Shown piece after piece: positions 17,613 through 26,197 of a stretch of DNA of 61,589 bases. The notes under the pieces were generated by a model. That model saw only the letters and a program-made list of their open reading frames with translations. It did no database searches and was not told the origin of the DNA. Within the stretch, counting starts at the first letter, position 1; each line of letters begins with the position of its first letter. The stretch covers positions 1 to 61,589 of the forward strand of contig NZ_AJLK01000019.1 of assembly GCF_000317205.1 (NCBI RefSeq), read 5' to 3'. Source of the DNA: Fischerella muscicola PCC 7414 (GTDB lineage: Bacteria; Cyanobacteriota; Cyanobacteriia; Cyanobacteriales; Nostocaceae). The position numbers and the translations under genes were made by a program.

Positions 17613-19241
17613 ATGCCTGTAACAAATTCTGTCATCCGTCGTTACACACCACCCACTTGCACGCTAGAAGTCTTGGCACAAAGCTCATCTCTATCTCGTT
17701 GGGTGGGAAAGGGAAGATCTGTTCTCAAGGATCTACGCTTTGAGTTAAGCTTTGACGATCCACGACTCAGCGAAGAACAGAAGATCGTTATTCGGGGCGA
17801 TCGCGATCAACTAGAAGCTTTGTGTGCAGCAGTCACAAACTACGTGCAGGAATTCCTTCAAATGTCCCCTGAAAGTTTTTGGGCAAACTTTTCAGAACTA
17901 GAGGACTCAACCAAAGCACCAGATGAACCAGAATCACAAGAACCATTACAATATTCTGCTTCTACCGAAACATTAAATTCTTTTAATAATCAAATACCAG
18001 AAACAGAAATACACATCAAACCAAACAGCCATTTAACGCATAATTTGTTTCTCGGCTCTTTAGGATACCAAGCATCAAAGCCTGTTGTTCAACTGAGTTT
18101 GCTACAGTTATTTGATTTGGCAACAGCTTTAGATCAGTACTCTGAGGATATACTTGCCCTACCTAATCTCTATCAAGGGCGATCGCGTTTTGCTATTCCT
18201 GGTTGGGTACCTGCGGTAGCAGTGCTAGTATTAGCTGTTGGTTTAGTACCCTTTACCTACCAGTATGCAATTCAGAGTAAGCAAAAACCTACTGCCACTG
18301 AAGATAAACTTGCCTTAGAACCATCACCTTTAGATTCGCCCACACCTGCAATCACCCCCACCGATCAACTACCTCCCCTACCCTTTGGTTCTAATAGTTT
18401 GTCAATACCTGGTTCCACCTTAGCTTCACCTACTCCCACTTCTCCCCAAGCCCAAGGATTTCCCACAGCACCCACATTACCTAACGCACCTTCTCAAGCT
18501 GTTCCCCCCTCTGCCTCTACATCCACATTCCCTCCACCTTCCCAATCATCTTCCGGGAACAAAGTATTCAGCGTCCCACCAACAGCGAAACTTCCCACTA
18601 CAACCGCACCACGGACATTAACAAATCCTGGGCAACAAATTCTTATTCAACCCAAATCCCCACAGCAGAATACCACCGCCTCTCGTTCTAATAGTGGAGT
18701 TGTTGCCCAAAATGGGAACATTTCATTAAATTCACCAAATTCATCCACTACAGAAACTAGCCTGCCTTCTACTCTGCCTGGTATTCCACCGACCATTGCT
18801 ACCGCACCCAATAATCGTAATAGCACTCTCAACCAACAAAATCAATTACCAACTAATAACTCAGTTGATGCAGAAGATACTTCCCAATTAATTGAGAGAT
18901 TACGAAAGGATAATAATTCTAACCAAGTCGCGACTAGAAACAGCAATCCTTTATTTGACGCAACTGCTCAAGTGTCCGAAGCTGGAAAAGTTTTAACAAG
19001 GCGCTGGCAGCCACCTTCTGGCTTAAACCAAACGCTAGAATATAGTTTGGTTGTGGGTGTCGATGGCACTATTGAACGTATTCTTCCTTTAGGAAAAGCT
19101 TCGAGAATATATATAGATCGTACAGGAATGCCTTTAATTGGCGAACGTTTTGTTTCTCCCAATCGTAATGGGCAAACTGTGATCATTAGAGCCGTTTACA
19201 GTCCTGATGGCAAAGTAAAAACTTTTGCTGAGAAGGATTAA
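17613..19241 (+). CDS. DUF4335 membrane protein with long disordered region
   Basis: 542 aa. The N-terminal DUF4335 domain (about 1-200: NSVIRRYTPPTCTLEVLAQS; LKDLRFELSFDDPRLSEEQ; LFDLATALDQYSEDILALPN) is probably cytosolic. One transmembrane segment follows at about 197-217 (VPAVAVLVLAVGLVPFTYQY). Then comes a roughly 220-residue Pro/Ser/Thr/Asn/Gln-rich low-complexity linker and a folded C-terminal part (about 450-540: GKVLTRRWQPPSGLNQTLEY, VVGVDGTIERILPLGKAS). Pairs with the DUF3038 gene. The topology suggests an inner-membrane protein reaching the periplasm; function unknown. Confidence 0.83.
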   Translation: MPVTNSVIRRYTPPTCTLEVLAQSSSLSRWVGKGRSVLKDLRFELSFDDPRLSEEQKIVIRGDRDQLEALCAAVTNYVQEFLQMSPESFWANFSELEDSTKAPDEPESQEPLQYSASTETLNSFNNQIPETEIHIKPNSHLTHNLFLGSLGYQASKPVVQLSLLQLFDLATALDQYSEDILALPNLYQGRSRFAIPGWVPAVAVLVLAVGLVPFTYQYAIQSKQKPTATEDKLALEPSPLDSPTPAITPTDQLPPLPFGSNSLSIPGSTLASPTPTSPQAQGFPTAPTLPNAPSQAVPPSASTSTFPPPSQSSSGNKVFSVPPTAKLPTTTAPRTLTNPGQQILIQPKSPQQNTTASRSNSGVVAQNGNISLNSPNSSTTETSLPSTLPGIPPTIATAPNNRNSTLNQQNQLPTNNSVDAEDTSQLIERLRKDNNSNQVATRNSNPLFDATAQVSEAGKVLTRRWQPPSGLNQTLEYSLVVGVDGTIERILPLGKASRIYIDRTGMPLIGERFVSPNRNGQTVIIRAVYSPDGKVKTFAEKD

Positions 19242-19573
19242 ATCAGTGAACAGTAAACAGTTATCAGTTAACACCAATATATTGGGGAAACGTTACCCGA
19301 CTGATGAACCCCTTATAACTTGTAACTGATAGCTGATGACTGTTAATCGCTCATATTGCTTCTGTGCCAGTTACCAAACTGTGACAAAAAAATGAAGGTG
19401 AAAAGTTAAAGGGTAAAGATTAAAGGATTAAGATTATGTCCTTTTTCTTTGCCCTTTAACCTTTAGCAATAACAGTATTTGAGTCCAGTTATCAAACTGT
19501 CTTTTTAAAATATTCCCATCACAATACCGCTCATTACAATGACGATTAGTTAGTCCTTTCAAAGGTTAGGCAC
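19242..19573. repeat. Spacer with inverted and heptamer-like repeats
   Basis: An imperfect inverted pair (AACAGTTATCAGTTAAC near 19257 and TAACTGATAGCTGATGACTG near 19324) follows the DUF4335 stop. Heptamer-like units (AGTTAAA, GGGTAAA, GATTAAA) lie at about 19400-19428. AAAGG precedes the next ATG. No gene seen. Confidence 0.6.
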
Positions 19574-19858
19574 ATGCAAACACTAGGGCCACAGCAAAAA
19601 GAAAGTGCAGCTTGGATTTTTCAAACATGGGCTGCTTTTTTGCTTGCCATTTCTATGACTACCGTCGGTATTATTAACTTACCCGTAGATAACTGGGTGA
19701 AAGGTTTTATGAGTATGGGTATGGCTTTTTCAATAGGTTCTAGTTTTTCTTTGGCGAAAACCATGAGGGATTTACATGAATCCAAAAAGCTGACAGCCAG
19801 GATAGATGAAGCGAAAGTAGAAAGGCTGCTTGCTCAACATGATACTTTAACGAAATGA
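19574..19858 (+). CDS. YiaA/YiaB family inner membrane protein
   Basis: 94 aa small membrane protein. The YiaAB domain has two hydrophobic helices (WAAFLLAISMTTVGIINLP about 19-37 and GFMSMGMAFSIGSSFSLAK about 45-63) followed by a charged cytoplasmic tail (DLHESKKLTARIDEAKVERLL). The family is widespread and uncharacterised. ATG start preceded by AAAGG. Single gene. Confidence 0.85.
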   Translation: MQTLGPQQKESAAWIFQTWAAFLLAISMTTVGIINLPVDNWVKGFMSMGMAFSIGSSFSLAKTMRDLHESKKLTARIDEAKVERLLAQHDTLTK

Positions 19859-20025
19859 GCGATATATTTAATTATTTTCTAAGCCTCTAATTAATTTAGA
19901 GCCAATTTCTTGGAAAAAACTCTGCGTACCTTTGCGCTGCCTTCGCGCCCCTTTACGTTTAAAATTTTAGTTTAGGTGTAGTATAGCTAAAAATCTAATT
20001 AACTATACCTTCACACCTTAAAAAA

Positions 20026-21060
20026 TTATCCTACTGCTTTGACTAATGACATACTTTTCAGTTTGCTTAACCAGTCTTTAACAAAGCCTTTTAACTTAAT
20101 TTCTGTATGGAGTTGCCACTCAAAGAAAGGAGCAAAACCCAAAGACAGTGCTACAATTCGCAGCCGTAACAGAGGCGAATCACCCAATTGTTTTAATAAA
20201 GCTACAAGTTCTGCTCGTTCTTCTTGATTAAAAATAGGCAGAAAACAATAGGCTGAATTTATGATTGCCATCTTCCGTCTCTGTTTATCTAGCACTTTTA
20301 CATCCCAGCCGCGCCGTTGAAAAGCTGGTAAAAAACTCTCTTCAAAAATCCGAATATATCCTCTCAACTGCAAATGCTTACGCTTGGAACGTGTTTTCTT
20401 CACATCAGTCCAAACGCGATATTTTGCTAGCACTTCATCTGCATAAACATTCCCGTAGCCAGCATCTGCAATTCTCACAGATAAATCATAATCCTCAACA
20501 TATTCAGGGCGATTTTCGTAATATCTTAATTCTTGGAGTGCCTTAGTTCTAAACATGATAATGTTTGCTGCCACTCTATAGCCAGAAACCGCTGCCATTA
20601 GTGCTTCATCAGAGTTTTGAAACTCTTTTTTTCTGACAACTCTTGCTATTGCATGATTCTTCCCATGCTCATCAATTTCTTGAATAGCGGTATGAGCATA
20701 ACCAGCTTCTGGATATTTTTGTAACAGTGAGACTAGTTTCTCTACATAATTTGGCATTAAAGCATCATCTGAGTCCAAACGTACGATAAAGTCAGTTTTT
20801 GGCTGACTCATCAACCAAGTATTGTTGCCAGCAATACCTAAATTTTTGGGTTGCCGATAGTAACGTACTTGGGGAAACTGCTGACACAACTGTTCCATCA
20901 CCTGAGGGGTTTCGTCAGTACTGCCATCGTCTGAAACCCATACTTCCACATTGGGATAAGTTTGACAACAAGCACTACTTACAGATTGAATCAAGTATTG
21001 GGCTTGGTTATAAGTGGGAATACATACGGCAACTGAGGGGAATTTTGGCATTGAAGTCAT
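20026..21060 (-). CDS. Family 2 glycosyltransferase
   Basis: 344 aa from ATG 21060 (MTSMPKFPSVAVCIPTYNQ). GT-A fold: nucleotide-binding VSDDGSTDETPQ and the metal-binding LDSDDALM motif are clear; the acceptor region (NRPEYVEDYDLSVRIADAGYG) has the ED of inverting GT2 enzymes. No transmembrane segment, so a cytosolic or peripheral enzyme that probably adds a sugar to an exopolysaccharide or lipid carrier. It stands alone, not in a polysaccharide cluster, so the acceptor cannot be inferred. Confidence 0.9.
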   Translation of the reverse strand: MTSMPKFPSVAVCIPTYNQAQYLIQSVSSACCQTYPNVEVWVSDDGSTDETPQVMEQLCQQFPQVRYYRQPKNLGIAGNNTWLMSQPKTDFIVRLDSDDALMPNYVEKLVSLLQKYPEAGYAHTAIQEIDEHGKNHAIARVVRKKEFQNSDEALMAAVSGYRVAANIIMFRTKALQELRYYENRPEYVEDYDLSVRIADAGYGNVYADEVLAKYRVWTDVKKTRSKRKHLQLRGYIRIFEESFLPAFQRRGWDVKVLDKQRRKMAIINSAYCFLPIFNQEERAELVALLKQLGDSPLLRLRIVALSLGFAPFFEWQLHTEIKLKGFVKDWLSKLKSMSLVKAVG

Positions 21061-21983
21061 AATCAAATCTAGTCCTACAACTGAAAATAGTTTTTTGTTG
21101 TATTACGCTGAAGAGCAGCAACAGAGTGAAGTGATAACCAATTAGGTTTAAGTAGTGATTGCAGAGATAAAGTTTGTCTTACTGCATTTGTGCTGGTGCA
21201 AAGTTTTATGACTTTATCTTTGTGAGGTCAACTAAACTGTTGTCTTAAGCTTCCTTCTGGCAAATAAGCGCCACCACACTAGGCGACTTTCAACATTTTT
21301 CCAGCCACCTTTACTGGGTAAATTTTTCCAAGGATGGTGAAAAGTAAGACTTTATCCCCAATTTTTGATAAGCCCTTGATTACACTGATTGAGTTATTGC
21401 ATTGATAAAGTATTCACACTCCACGGGGCTAAATTAACCATTAACTAAAACTTTAGATGGTTAATTTAGGTAGATTTGCGTCAGAGGAAGGTAAGTGTAG
21501 AATAGATGTCTCTAATGTTGTGTAGAATCCCTCTCCAGCAATATTGAAGATAATAGTTTCATTACTACTTTTTACGGCTACAGAGAGAGGCATTCAAATC
21601 CATATACTCAGGGTGGAGTCAAACCGCCAGGAATTCTCACAGCAGGAACACTCTGAAGCACAAGATCATATTCAATGAAAAGATTACCCCCTAGCAGTGC
21701 TTGCTGAATGTGAGCCAGGAAGATAGATTTAGTTGAACCTAGCTTGAACATAAGGGTACCCTCTGAGATTTTGTTTCAGAGTTGCGCTACCATTCGCACA
21801 TACTCACAGTTTTACAACTAATATTTTTTCGTGAAGCATTAATTAAAAATCTTAAAGCAAGAAAATCTAAATCACACTAGTTCTAAGGTGATTTAACAAG
21901 AATTTCATGATTTTTATACTAAATCTTTATAAAAATAGGATGAAGCAACCAAGCCAAAAAACCAAAAATTTAACTAAATTTAT
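21061..21983. other. Large gene-free spacer with a 13-bp perfect hairpin
   Basis: About 920 bp without a convincing gene between the glycosyltransferase start and the ferredoxin operon end. A perfect 13-bp inverted repeat CTAAATTAACCAT / ATGGTTAATTTAG with a 15-nt loop is at 21429-21469. CCTCTC near 21530 and GAGAGG near 21585 could also pair. It could hide a small RNA; none recognised. Confidence 0.5.
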
Positions 21984-22015
21984 CTAAAAAAACAAAAAGG
22001 CTGGTAAATCCAGCC
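21984..22015 (-). terminator. Rho-independent terminator of the ferredoxin operon
   Basis: Minus strand: GGCTGG, ATTTA loop, CCAGCC (22015-21999), then TTTTTGTTTTTTTAG. About 35 bp past the ferredoxin stop; a textbook intrinsic terminator. Confidence 0.92.
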
Positions 22016-22049
22016 CTACCTCCTATTAATGTTTTGGAACCAGTTGTTT

Positions 22050-22511
22050 TTAATAACGGGATTTTTTTTGTTTTGATTTTAGCTTTTTGCGTCGTCGCTC
22101 AGCAGCTGCAACTGCACCTTCCACAGGATAACCCACCACAGGTATGACCTGATATTTACGTTCCTCTTCTAACCGTTTTAGTTCGGTATAATCAATCCAG
22201 TGGATACAATCAACAGGGCAAGTGTCTATTGCCTCTTGAATTACTTCCTCTGGATCGCCATCTTGACGTATAGCACGCGATCGCCCATAATCAGGTTCTA
22301 TATAAAAAGTATTACGGGCAACAAAGGCGCAGTGTTTACAGCCAATACAGGTGATCTCATCAACATACACACCTTTTTGGCGTAGCATACCCCCTAATTC
22401 CGGCTCTAAACCGGAACGTTCTGGGGCATCCCGCAAAAAGCCGCCTAACTCTGGTTCTAGTCCGGATCGGTTATCTTCCTTCTCTTCCAGCGACGGCAAA
22501 AAATCAGACAT
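22050..22511 (-). CDS. 4Fe-4S ferredoxin with duplicated N-terminal motif
   Basis: 153 aa. The ferredoxin domain (about 45-115) has cluster ligands CIGCKHC and CPVDC. The N-terminus holds a near-exact tandem duplication of about 17 residues (RSGLEPELGGFLRDAPE then RSGLEPELGGMLR), and the C-terminus is a Lys/Arg-rich tail (RRRKKLKSKQKKSRY). Both are unlike simple ferredoxins and suggest docking to a partner or nucleic acid. Its ATG follows the ycf35 stop directly; third gene of a DUF2997-ycf35-ferredoxin operon ended by a strong terminator. Confidence 0.9.
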   Translation of the reverse strand: MSDFLPSLEEKEDNRSGLEPELGGFLRDAPERSGLEPELGGMLRQKGVYVDEITCIGCKHCAFVARNTFYIEPDYGRSRAIRQDGDPEEVIQEAIDTCPVDCIHWIDYTELKRLEEERKYQVIPVVGYPVEGAVAAAERRRKKLKSKQKKSRY

Positions 22512-22898
22512 TTACGCACTCCAGCGTTGTACTACCAGGCGAATGGAACCATCTTCATTTTTTTGTTGTTCAGCAACTTGAAAGCCTGCACGCACTGTCT
22601 CTTTTACTACTGTATGATAAGCATAGCGCTGTGTTACCTGGCGTAAGAATCCCTCTACAGACAAGTCTTGTTGCCAATACTGTAAGTCAGCTACCAATTC
22701 GTATTCTTTACCATTCCATTTGAAACCAACATCATAGCCATTATCTTGCTCGATAGTAATCTCGGCACTGTGAGTCTGACCACGATAGCCACGCACTTCG
22801 CGCGGGCCTTTTTTCCAGTCTATACCCAAGTCAGAGAGAGCATCTTGCAAAGATTCAAGGTTACGAATTTGGGTTTTAATTTGGCTAAAGTGTGACAT
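22512..22898 (-). CDS. ycf35: Ycf35 (DUF1257) protein
   Basis: 128 aa. Matches the DUF1257/Ycf35 family, conserved in cyanobacteria and in some plastid genomes: MSHFSQIKTQIRNLESLQDA, LGIDWKKGPREVRGYRGQ, EYELVADLQYWQQDLSVEGF, QRYAYHTVVKETVRAGF. No membrane segment; function unknown. Middle gene of the operon with DUF2997 upstream and the ferredoxin downstream (0-bp spacing), suggesting a redox- or photosynthesis-linked role, by inference. Confidence 0.92.
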   Translation of the reverse strand: MSHFSQIKTQIRNLESLQDALSDLGIDWKKGPREVRGYRGQTHSAEITIEQDNGYDVGFKWNGKEYELVADLQYWQQDLSVEGFLRQVTQRYAYHTVVKETVRAGFQVAEQQKNEDGSIRLVVQRWSA

Positions 22899-22940
22899 GG
22901 CGGTTATGAATCGACTAAACTAAATGTTCGGTTTGCAAAT

Positions 22941-23150
22941 TTACCAATCGCTATAAGCGGTTTGGGTGTTCACCACTCCAGATTGCTGCACCTTGGCGGC
23001 GAAGAATTCTGAGGTTGGCTCATGACTAAGCACTAGTCCCAACTGTGCTTCTATAGCCGCTGTCACTTCGGCACAGGAATTACCCACGATACCAGTGACT
23101 TTTTCCTGTACCCGACCATCTGGATAAATGATGAATTCTAATGTCTCCAT
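22941..23150 (-). CDS. DUF2997 small protein
   Basis: 69 aa from ATG 23150 (METLEFIIYPDGRVQEKVTGIVG); the longer frame adds six residues. DUF2997 proteins are small, often beside ycf35. Visible pattern: a beta hairpin followed by GNSCAEVTAAIEAQLG, with a conserved Cys. 42 bp upstream of ycf35, first gene of the operon. Confidence 0.87.
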   Translation of the reverse strand: METLEFIIYPDGRVQEKVTGIVGNSCAEVTAAIEAQLGLVLSHEPTSEFFAAKVQQSGVVNTQTAYSDW

Positions 23151-23753
23151 GCTTTTGGCCAACCACAAATAGTACGCTTGGATTGTACTGCTCTAGCAAA
23201 TGGCTAAAAATGTAGCTCTAGGGAACAGCATTTTTCCTTAGCTACAAAATTAGCTATTTGTTAACTAATGTTCCATCTCTCAAAATATATATCTCAGAAA
23301 CTTTACAAAAATTATTAGTCTTATTAGTCAACACATCTATTACATGTAAGTTTCTCTTAACCTGATCGAGAAGTCAAGCTCAAAAAATAACTAGTAATAA
23401 AATTGTATAAATCCTAGAAAAGCAGTGCTAGACGTAGTAGAGCCAGCAAAATCAGCTAAAAAGCTATGGTTTTTATTGAAAATATTTATCATCATGATTA
23501 ATTTTGCCCTGGTTAAATGACAGCGTGCGATCGCATTAGGAGATGTAGGAGAGAGGTCAAAACTGTACTGCACCTAACCGAGAACCGCCACAGTCTATAG
23601 CGTAGTTACACAACGGAATAACCTAGCATCACAAATCAAGATAAAATTTATCGCTATTAGCTATAAACAAAGTCATAACCAGCAATCAAGAGTAGGAAAA
23701 TTGCTATAGAGGCTGAATGTGAAAGCTAATTATTTAACTCAGCTAATTAACTT
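23151..23753. other. Gene-free spacer, divergent promoters
   Basis: 603 bp between the DUF2997 operon and the dehydrogenase-like gene. AT-rich with one HIP1 octamer near 23528. A 60-codon minus-strand frame here (23391-23573) has no recognisable features. Confidence 0.5.
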
Positions 23754-24776
23754 ATGAATACAAACCAAGTAATGGGTTCTACCAATTTTTCTAAAGCAAT
23801 ACGTATCGGAGTACTAGGTTTTGGCGGACTAGGGCAAGCTGCGGCTAAAGTCCTTGACCCCAAACGAGAAATGATTTTAGTAGCGGCAGCAGACAACAAA
23901 GGTTATGCTTACGCTACCGAGGGTTTAAATGCCGACGAGTGCATTGCCACATATAAGTCTCAGGGTTCAGTAGGTTATTTAGAACCATTTGGCACATTAA
24001 GCAATCGTAGTATTCAGGAATTATTAGAAAGCAATCAGCCTGTAGATGGATATTTCTTAGCTTTACCAAACTTACCCAATGATTTTATTCCAACTGTCGT
24101 CAAGCAATTTATTAATTCTGGTTGGCGTGGGGTATTAGTAGATGCCATTAAACGCACCAGTGCAGTAGAACAGCTAATAGCCCTGAAAGAAGAACTACAA
24201 GCCGCAGGTATTACCTACATGACAGGATGCGGGGCGACACCAGGACTATTAACAGCAGCAGCAGCGATCGCCGCCCAAAGCTATGCTGAAATTCATCGAG
24301 TAGAAATCACCTTTGGAGTAGGTATTGCTAATTGGGAAGCTTACCGCGCCACTATCCGCGAAGATATTGCCCATATGCCTGGTTACAACGTAGAAACAGC
24401 CAGGGCAATGACAGATGCAGAAGTAGAAGCACTTTTGGATAAAACTAATGGTGTGTTGACATTAGAAAATATGGAACACGCCGACGACGTGATGTTAGAG
24501 TTAGCAGGAATTTGTTCGCGCGATCGCGTTACTGTTGGCGGTGTCGTTGATACCAGAAATCCCAAAAAGCCCCTCAGCACCAACGTCAAGGTAACAGGTC
24601 GCACCTTTGAAGGTAAAATTTCCACCCACACTTTTACGTTAGGAGATGAAACCAGCATGGCTGCAAACGTTTGTGGCCCAGCTTTCGGTTATCTCAAAGC
24701 AGGAATAAACCTACATCAACGCGGTATCCACGGAATATTCACTGCCGCTGAGATTATGCCGCAATTTGTGAAATAA
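23754..24776 (+). CDS. Saccharopine dehydrogenase-like oxidoreductase
   Basis: 340 aa NAD(P)-binding protein: Rossmann motif [17 protein letters not shown] (about 17-33), the mid-domain [20 protein letters not shown] and [20 protein letters not shown]. The fold and arrangement match saccharopine/carboxynorspermidine dehydrogenase-type enzymes as annotated in cyanobacteria. A role in polyamine (homospermidine-type) or amino-acid metabolism is possible but not shown; the substrate is unknown. ATG start; monocistronic; ends at a clover-shaped palindromic element shared with the convergent remnant. Confidence 0.8.
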   Translation: MNTNQVMGSTNFSKAIRIGVLGFGGLGQAAAKVLDPKREMILVAAADNKGYAYATEGLNADECIATYKSQGSVGYLEPFGTLSNRSIQELLESNQPVDGYFLALPNLPNDFIPTVVKQFINSGWRGVLVDAIKRTSAVEQLIALKEELQAAGITYMTGCGATPGLLTAAAAIAAQSYAEIHRVEITFGVGIANWEAYRATIREDIAHMPGYNVETARAMTDAEVEALLDKTNGVLTLENMEHADDVMLELAGICSRDRVTVGGVVDTRNPKKPLSTNVKVTGRTFEGKISTHTFTLGDETSMAANVCGPAFGYLKAGINLHQRGIHGIFTAAEIMPQFVK

Positions 24777-24833
24777 GTTTGTAGTAAGCACTTTAGTGCT
24801 TAAAATTTGAGGGCTAAAGCCCTCACTACAAAC
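24777..24833. repeat. Three-stem palindromic element
   Basis: Outer arms GTTTGTAGT / ACTACAAAC enclose two hairpins, AAGCACTTTAGTGCTT and GAGGGCTAAAGCCCTC. It sits between convergent genes and could serve as a bidirectional terminator. The shape is that of a dispersed cyanobacterial palindromic repeat. Confidence 0.9.
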
Positions 24834-24843
24834 CTTCAAAATT

Positions 24844-25368
24844 CTAGAGTTCTTTAGTTACGTAGCGTCTTGCTTCCTCTTCCAACCTTCTAATATCGGT
24901 TTCCCAGCGCAGAATTTTTCTCCTTCGCTCTGTTAATTGATATTCTGTAGGGGTTTGTGAAGGTTGTGTACCTGGGTTAGGATAAATTCTCCTGCTTCTT
25001 AGCCATTGACAACAATAGTATTGCCAAAGATATACATGATCGTGTGTATCACCACCAAGACAACGAATTTGTTTGACAGATAGTTGATGTTGACCGAAAA
25101 GTATTTGTTGATTTTTTGAGTTATTGGGAAATAAGCGAATTTCACTACCTTTTCCACGAAAGAACTCTACTACAAACCACTCACCAAAATCGAAAATACA
25201 AATTTCTGTTGGGTCGCTACCGTCATCTTTCAATATGTCAACATCTCCTTTGATGTGACTTCCTATGGTATTGAATGTTTTTTGAGGAAGTAAAATGCGA
25301 ATACGCTCAAAGCGATCGCTATAAAAACTCCAAAATTTACTACGACGTGAAAGTTGACAAGTAAAATT
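24844..25368 (-). pseudogene. Start-less remnant, possibly EH_Signature-type
   Basis: The reading frame is open from a TAA at 25371-25369 to the stop at 24844 (about 174 codons), but the coherent protein sequence runs upstream of any start codon (RRSKFWSFYSDRFERIR, KTFNTIGSHIKGDVDI). The first possible start is TTG at 25233, mid-domain. Downstream features are FDFGEWFVVEFFRGKGSEIRL, THDHVYLWQYYCCQWL and a charged C-terminal helix. The pattern recalls the C-terminus of EH_Signature proteins, a domain found in ZorC of Zorya defence systems, but this is a weak, memory-based match. A 5'-deleted gene fragment is the safe reading. Confidence 0.5.
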
Positions 25369-25554
25369 TTAAATCGCAGTCTTATAGCTAAAGTCTGCTT
25401 AAGCAGACTGTTTGATTAATTTGAGTTCTCTTCAAACGACTTTCACGATGGGCTAAGGGTTTGAACCCTTTGCGGTATATTGAAAAATTGAGATCACTGT
25501 TTAGCTAGATACAACTTTTGAAAGTATCAGATACTTCAAAACGCAACCTAATCC

Positions 25555-26103
25555 CTAATCCCCGATCCCCAATCCCTCTTCTTCCTCATCCAAAATTAAT
25601 TCTGGTGTTTGCACTACAAACGGTAAATCAGCACCTAGTATACCCCGCTTGATCCGCTCAAGTGTCTCTGGAAAAACCACAAACAGAGGATATATAGTAT
25701 TTGTCCCCTCGCTTAAAATATGTTGGTAGCGGGGGGACATCAACCATTCATAATCTTGATCCAAACAAACTTGTGTTTGTCGCCAGCGTCCCAAAAAATC
25801 TGAAAAGTCTTCATGGGGACGATGAATAAAAACAATAATTTCGCTTCCTGTTTTGATTTTCCATTCAGGATCACACATCAAAACTGCTACATCACAGGGT
25901 AGAGAAATAGTTTTACCTGTTGTTGTTGCTTCCCCACGCAAACGCACAATTGGTAAAGGTATAGTAATGATGCTTTCGTCTGGACAACGCAGACTCGGAA
26001 TCATTTCCAAGTATGGACGATGTTGTTTGAGTAAAGCGATCGCACCAATATTATTACTGTACTCAGCTAAACTAGTTTCATAATGTGATTTTTTGAGGAT
26101 CAT
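25555..26103 (-). CDS. Conserved hypothetical protein downstream of pilC
   Basis: 182 aa from ATG 26103 (MILKKSHYETSLAEYSNN). I do not recognise a family. Soluble, no signal peptide; mixed alpha/beta composition (SIITIPLPIVRLRGEA, CDVAVLMCDPEWKIKTG, YPLFVVFPETLERIKRGI) and an acidic tail (LILDEEEEGLGIGD). 94 bp downstream of pilC on the same strand, so possibly the last gene of the pil operon, although an inverted repeat (AAGGATGAAA/TTTCATCCTT, about 26147-26187) lies between. Confidence 0.7.
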   Translation of the reverse strand: MILKKSHYETSLAEYSNNIGAIALLKQHRPYLEMIPSLRCPDESIITIPLPIVRLRGEATTTGKTISLPCDVAVLMCDPEWKIKTGSEIIVFIHRPHEDFSDFLGRWRQTQVCLDQDYEWLMSPRYQHILSEGTNTIYPLFVVFPETLERIKRGILGADLPFVVQTPELILDEEEEGLGIGD

Positions 26104-26197
26104 GATCAAAATAATGAATTATAAATTATTATTTTTACTTTGGAATTAAGGATGAAAAAATCATGTTAATCTTTCATCCTTTATCCCTAATTTTCTA

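Noticed and set aside
21600-21640. tRNA-like TTCAAATCC stretch
   Set aside because: No acceptor or anticodon stems can be drawn around it; no tRNA found anywhere in the window.
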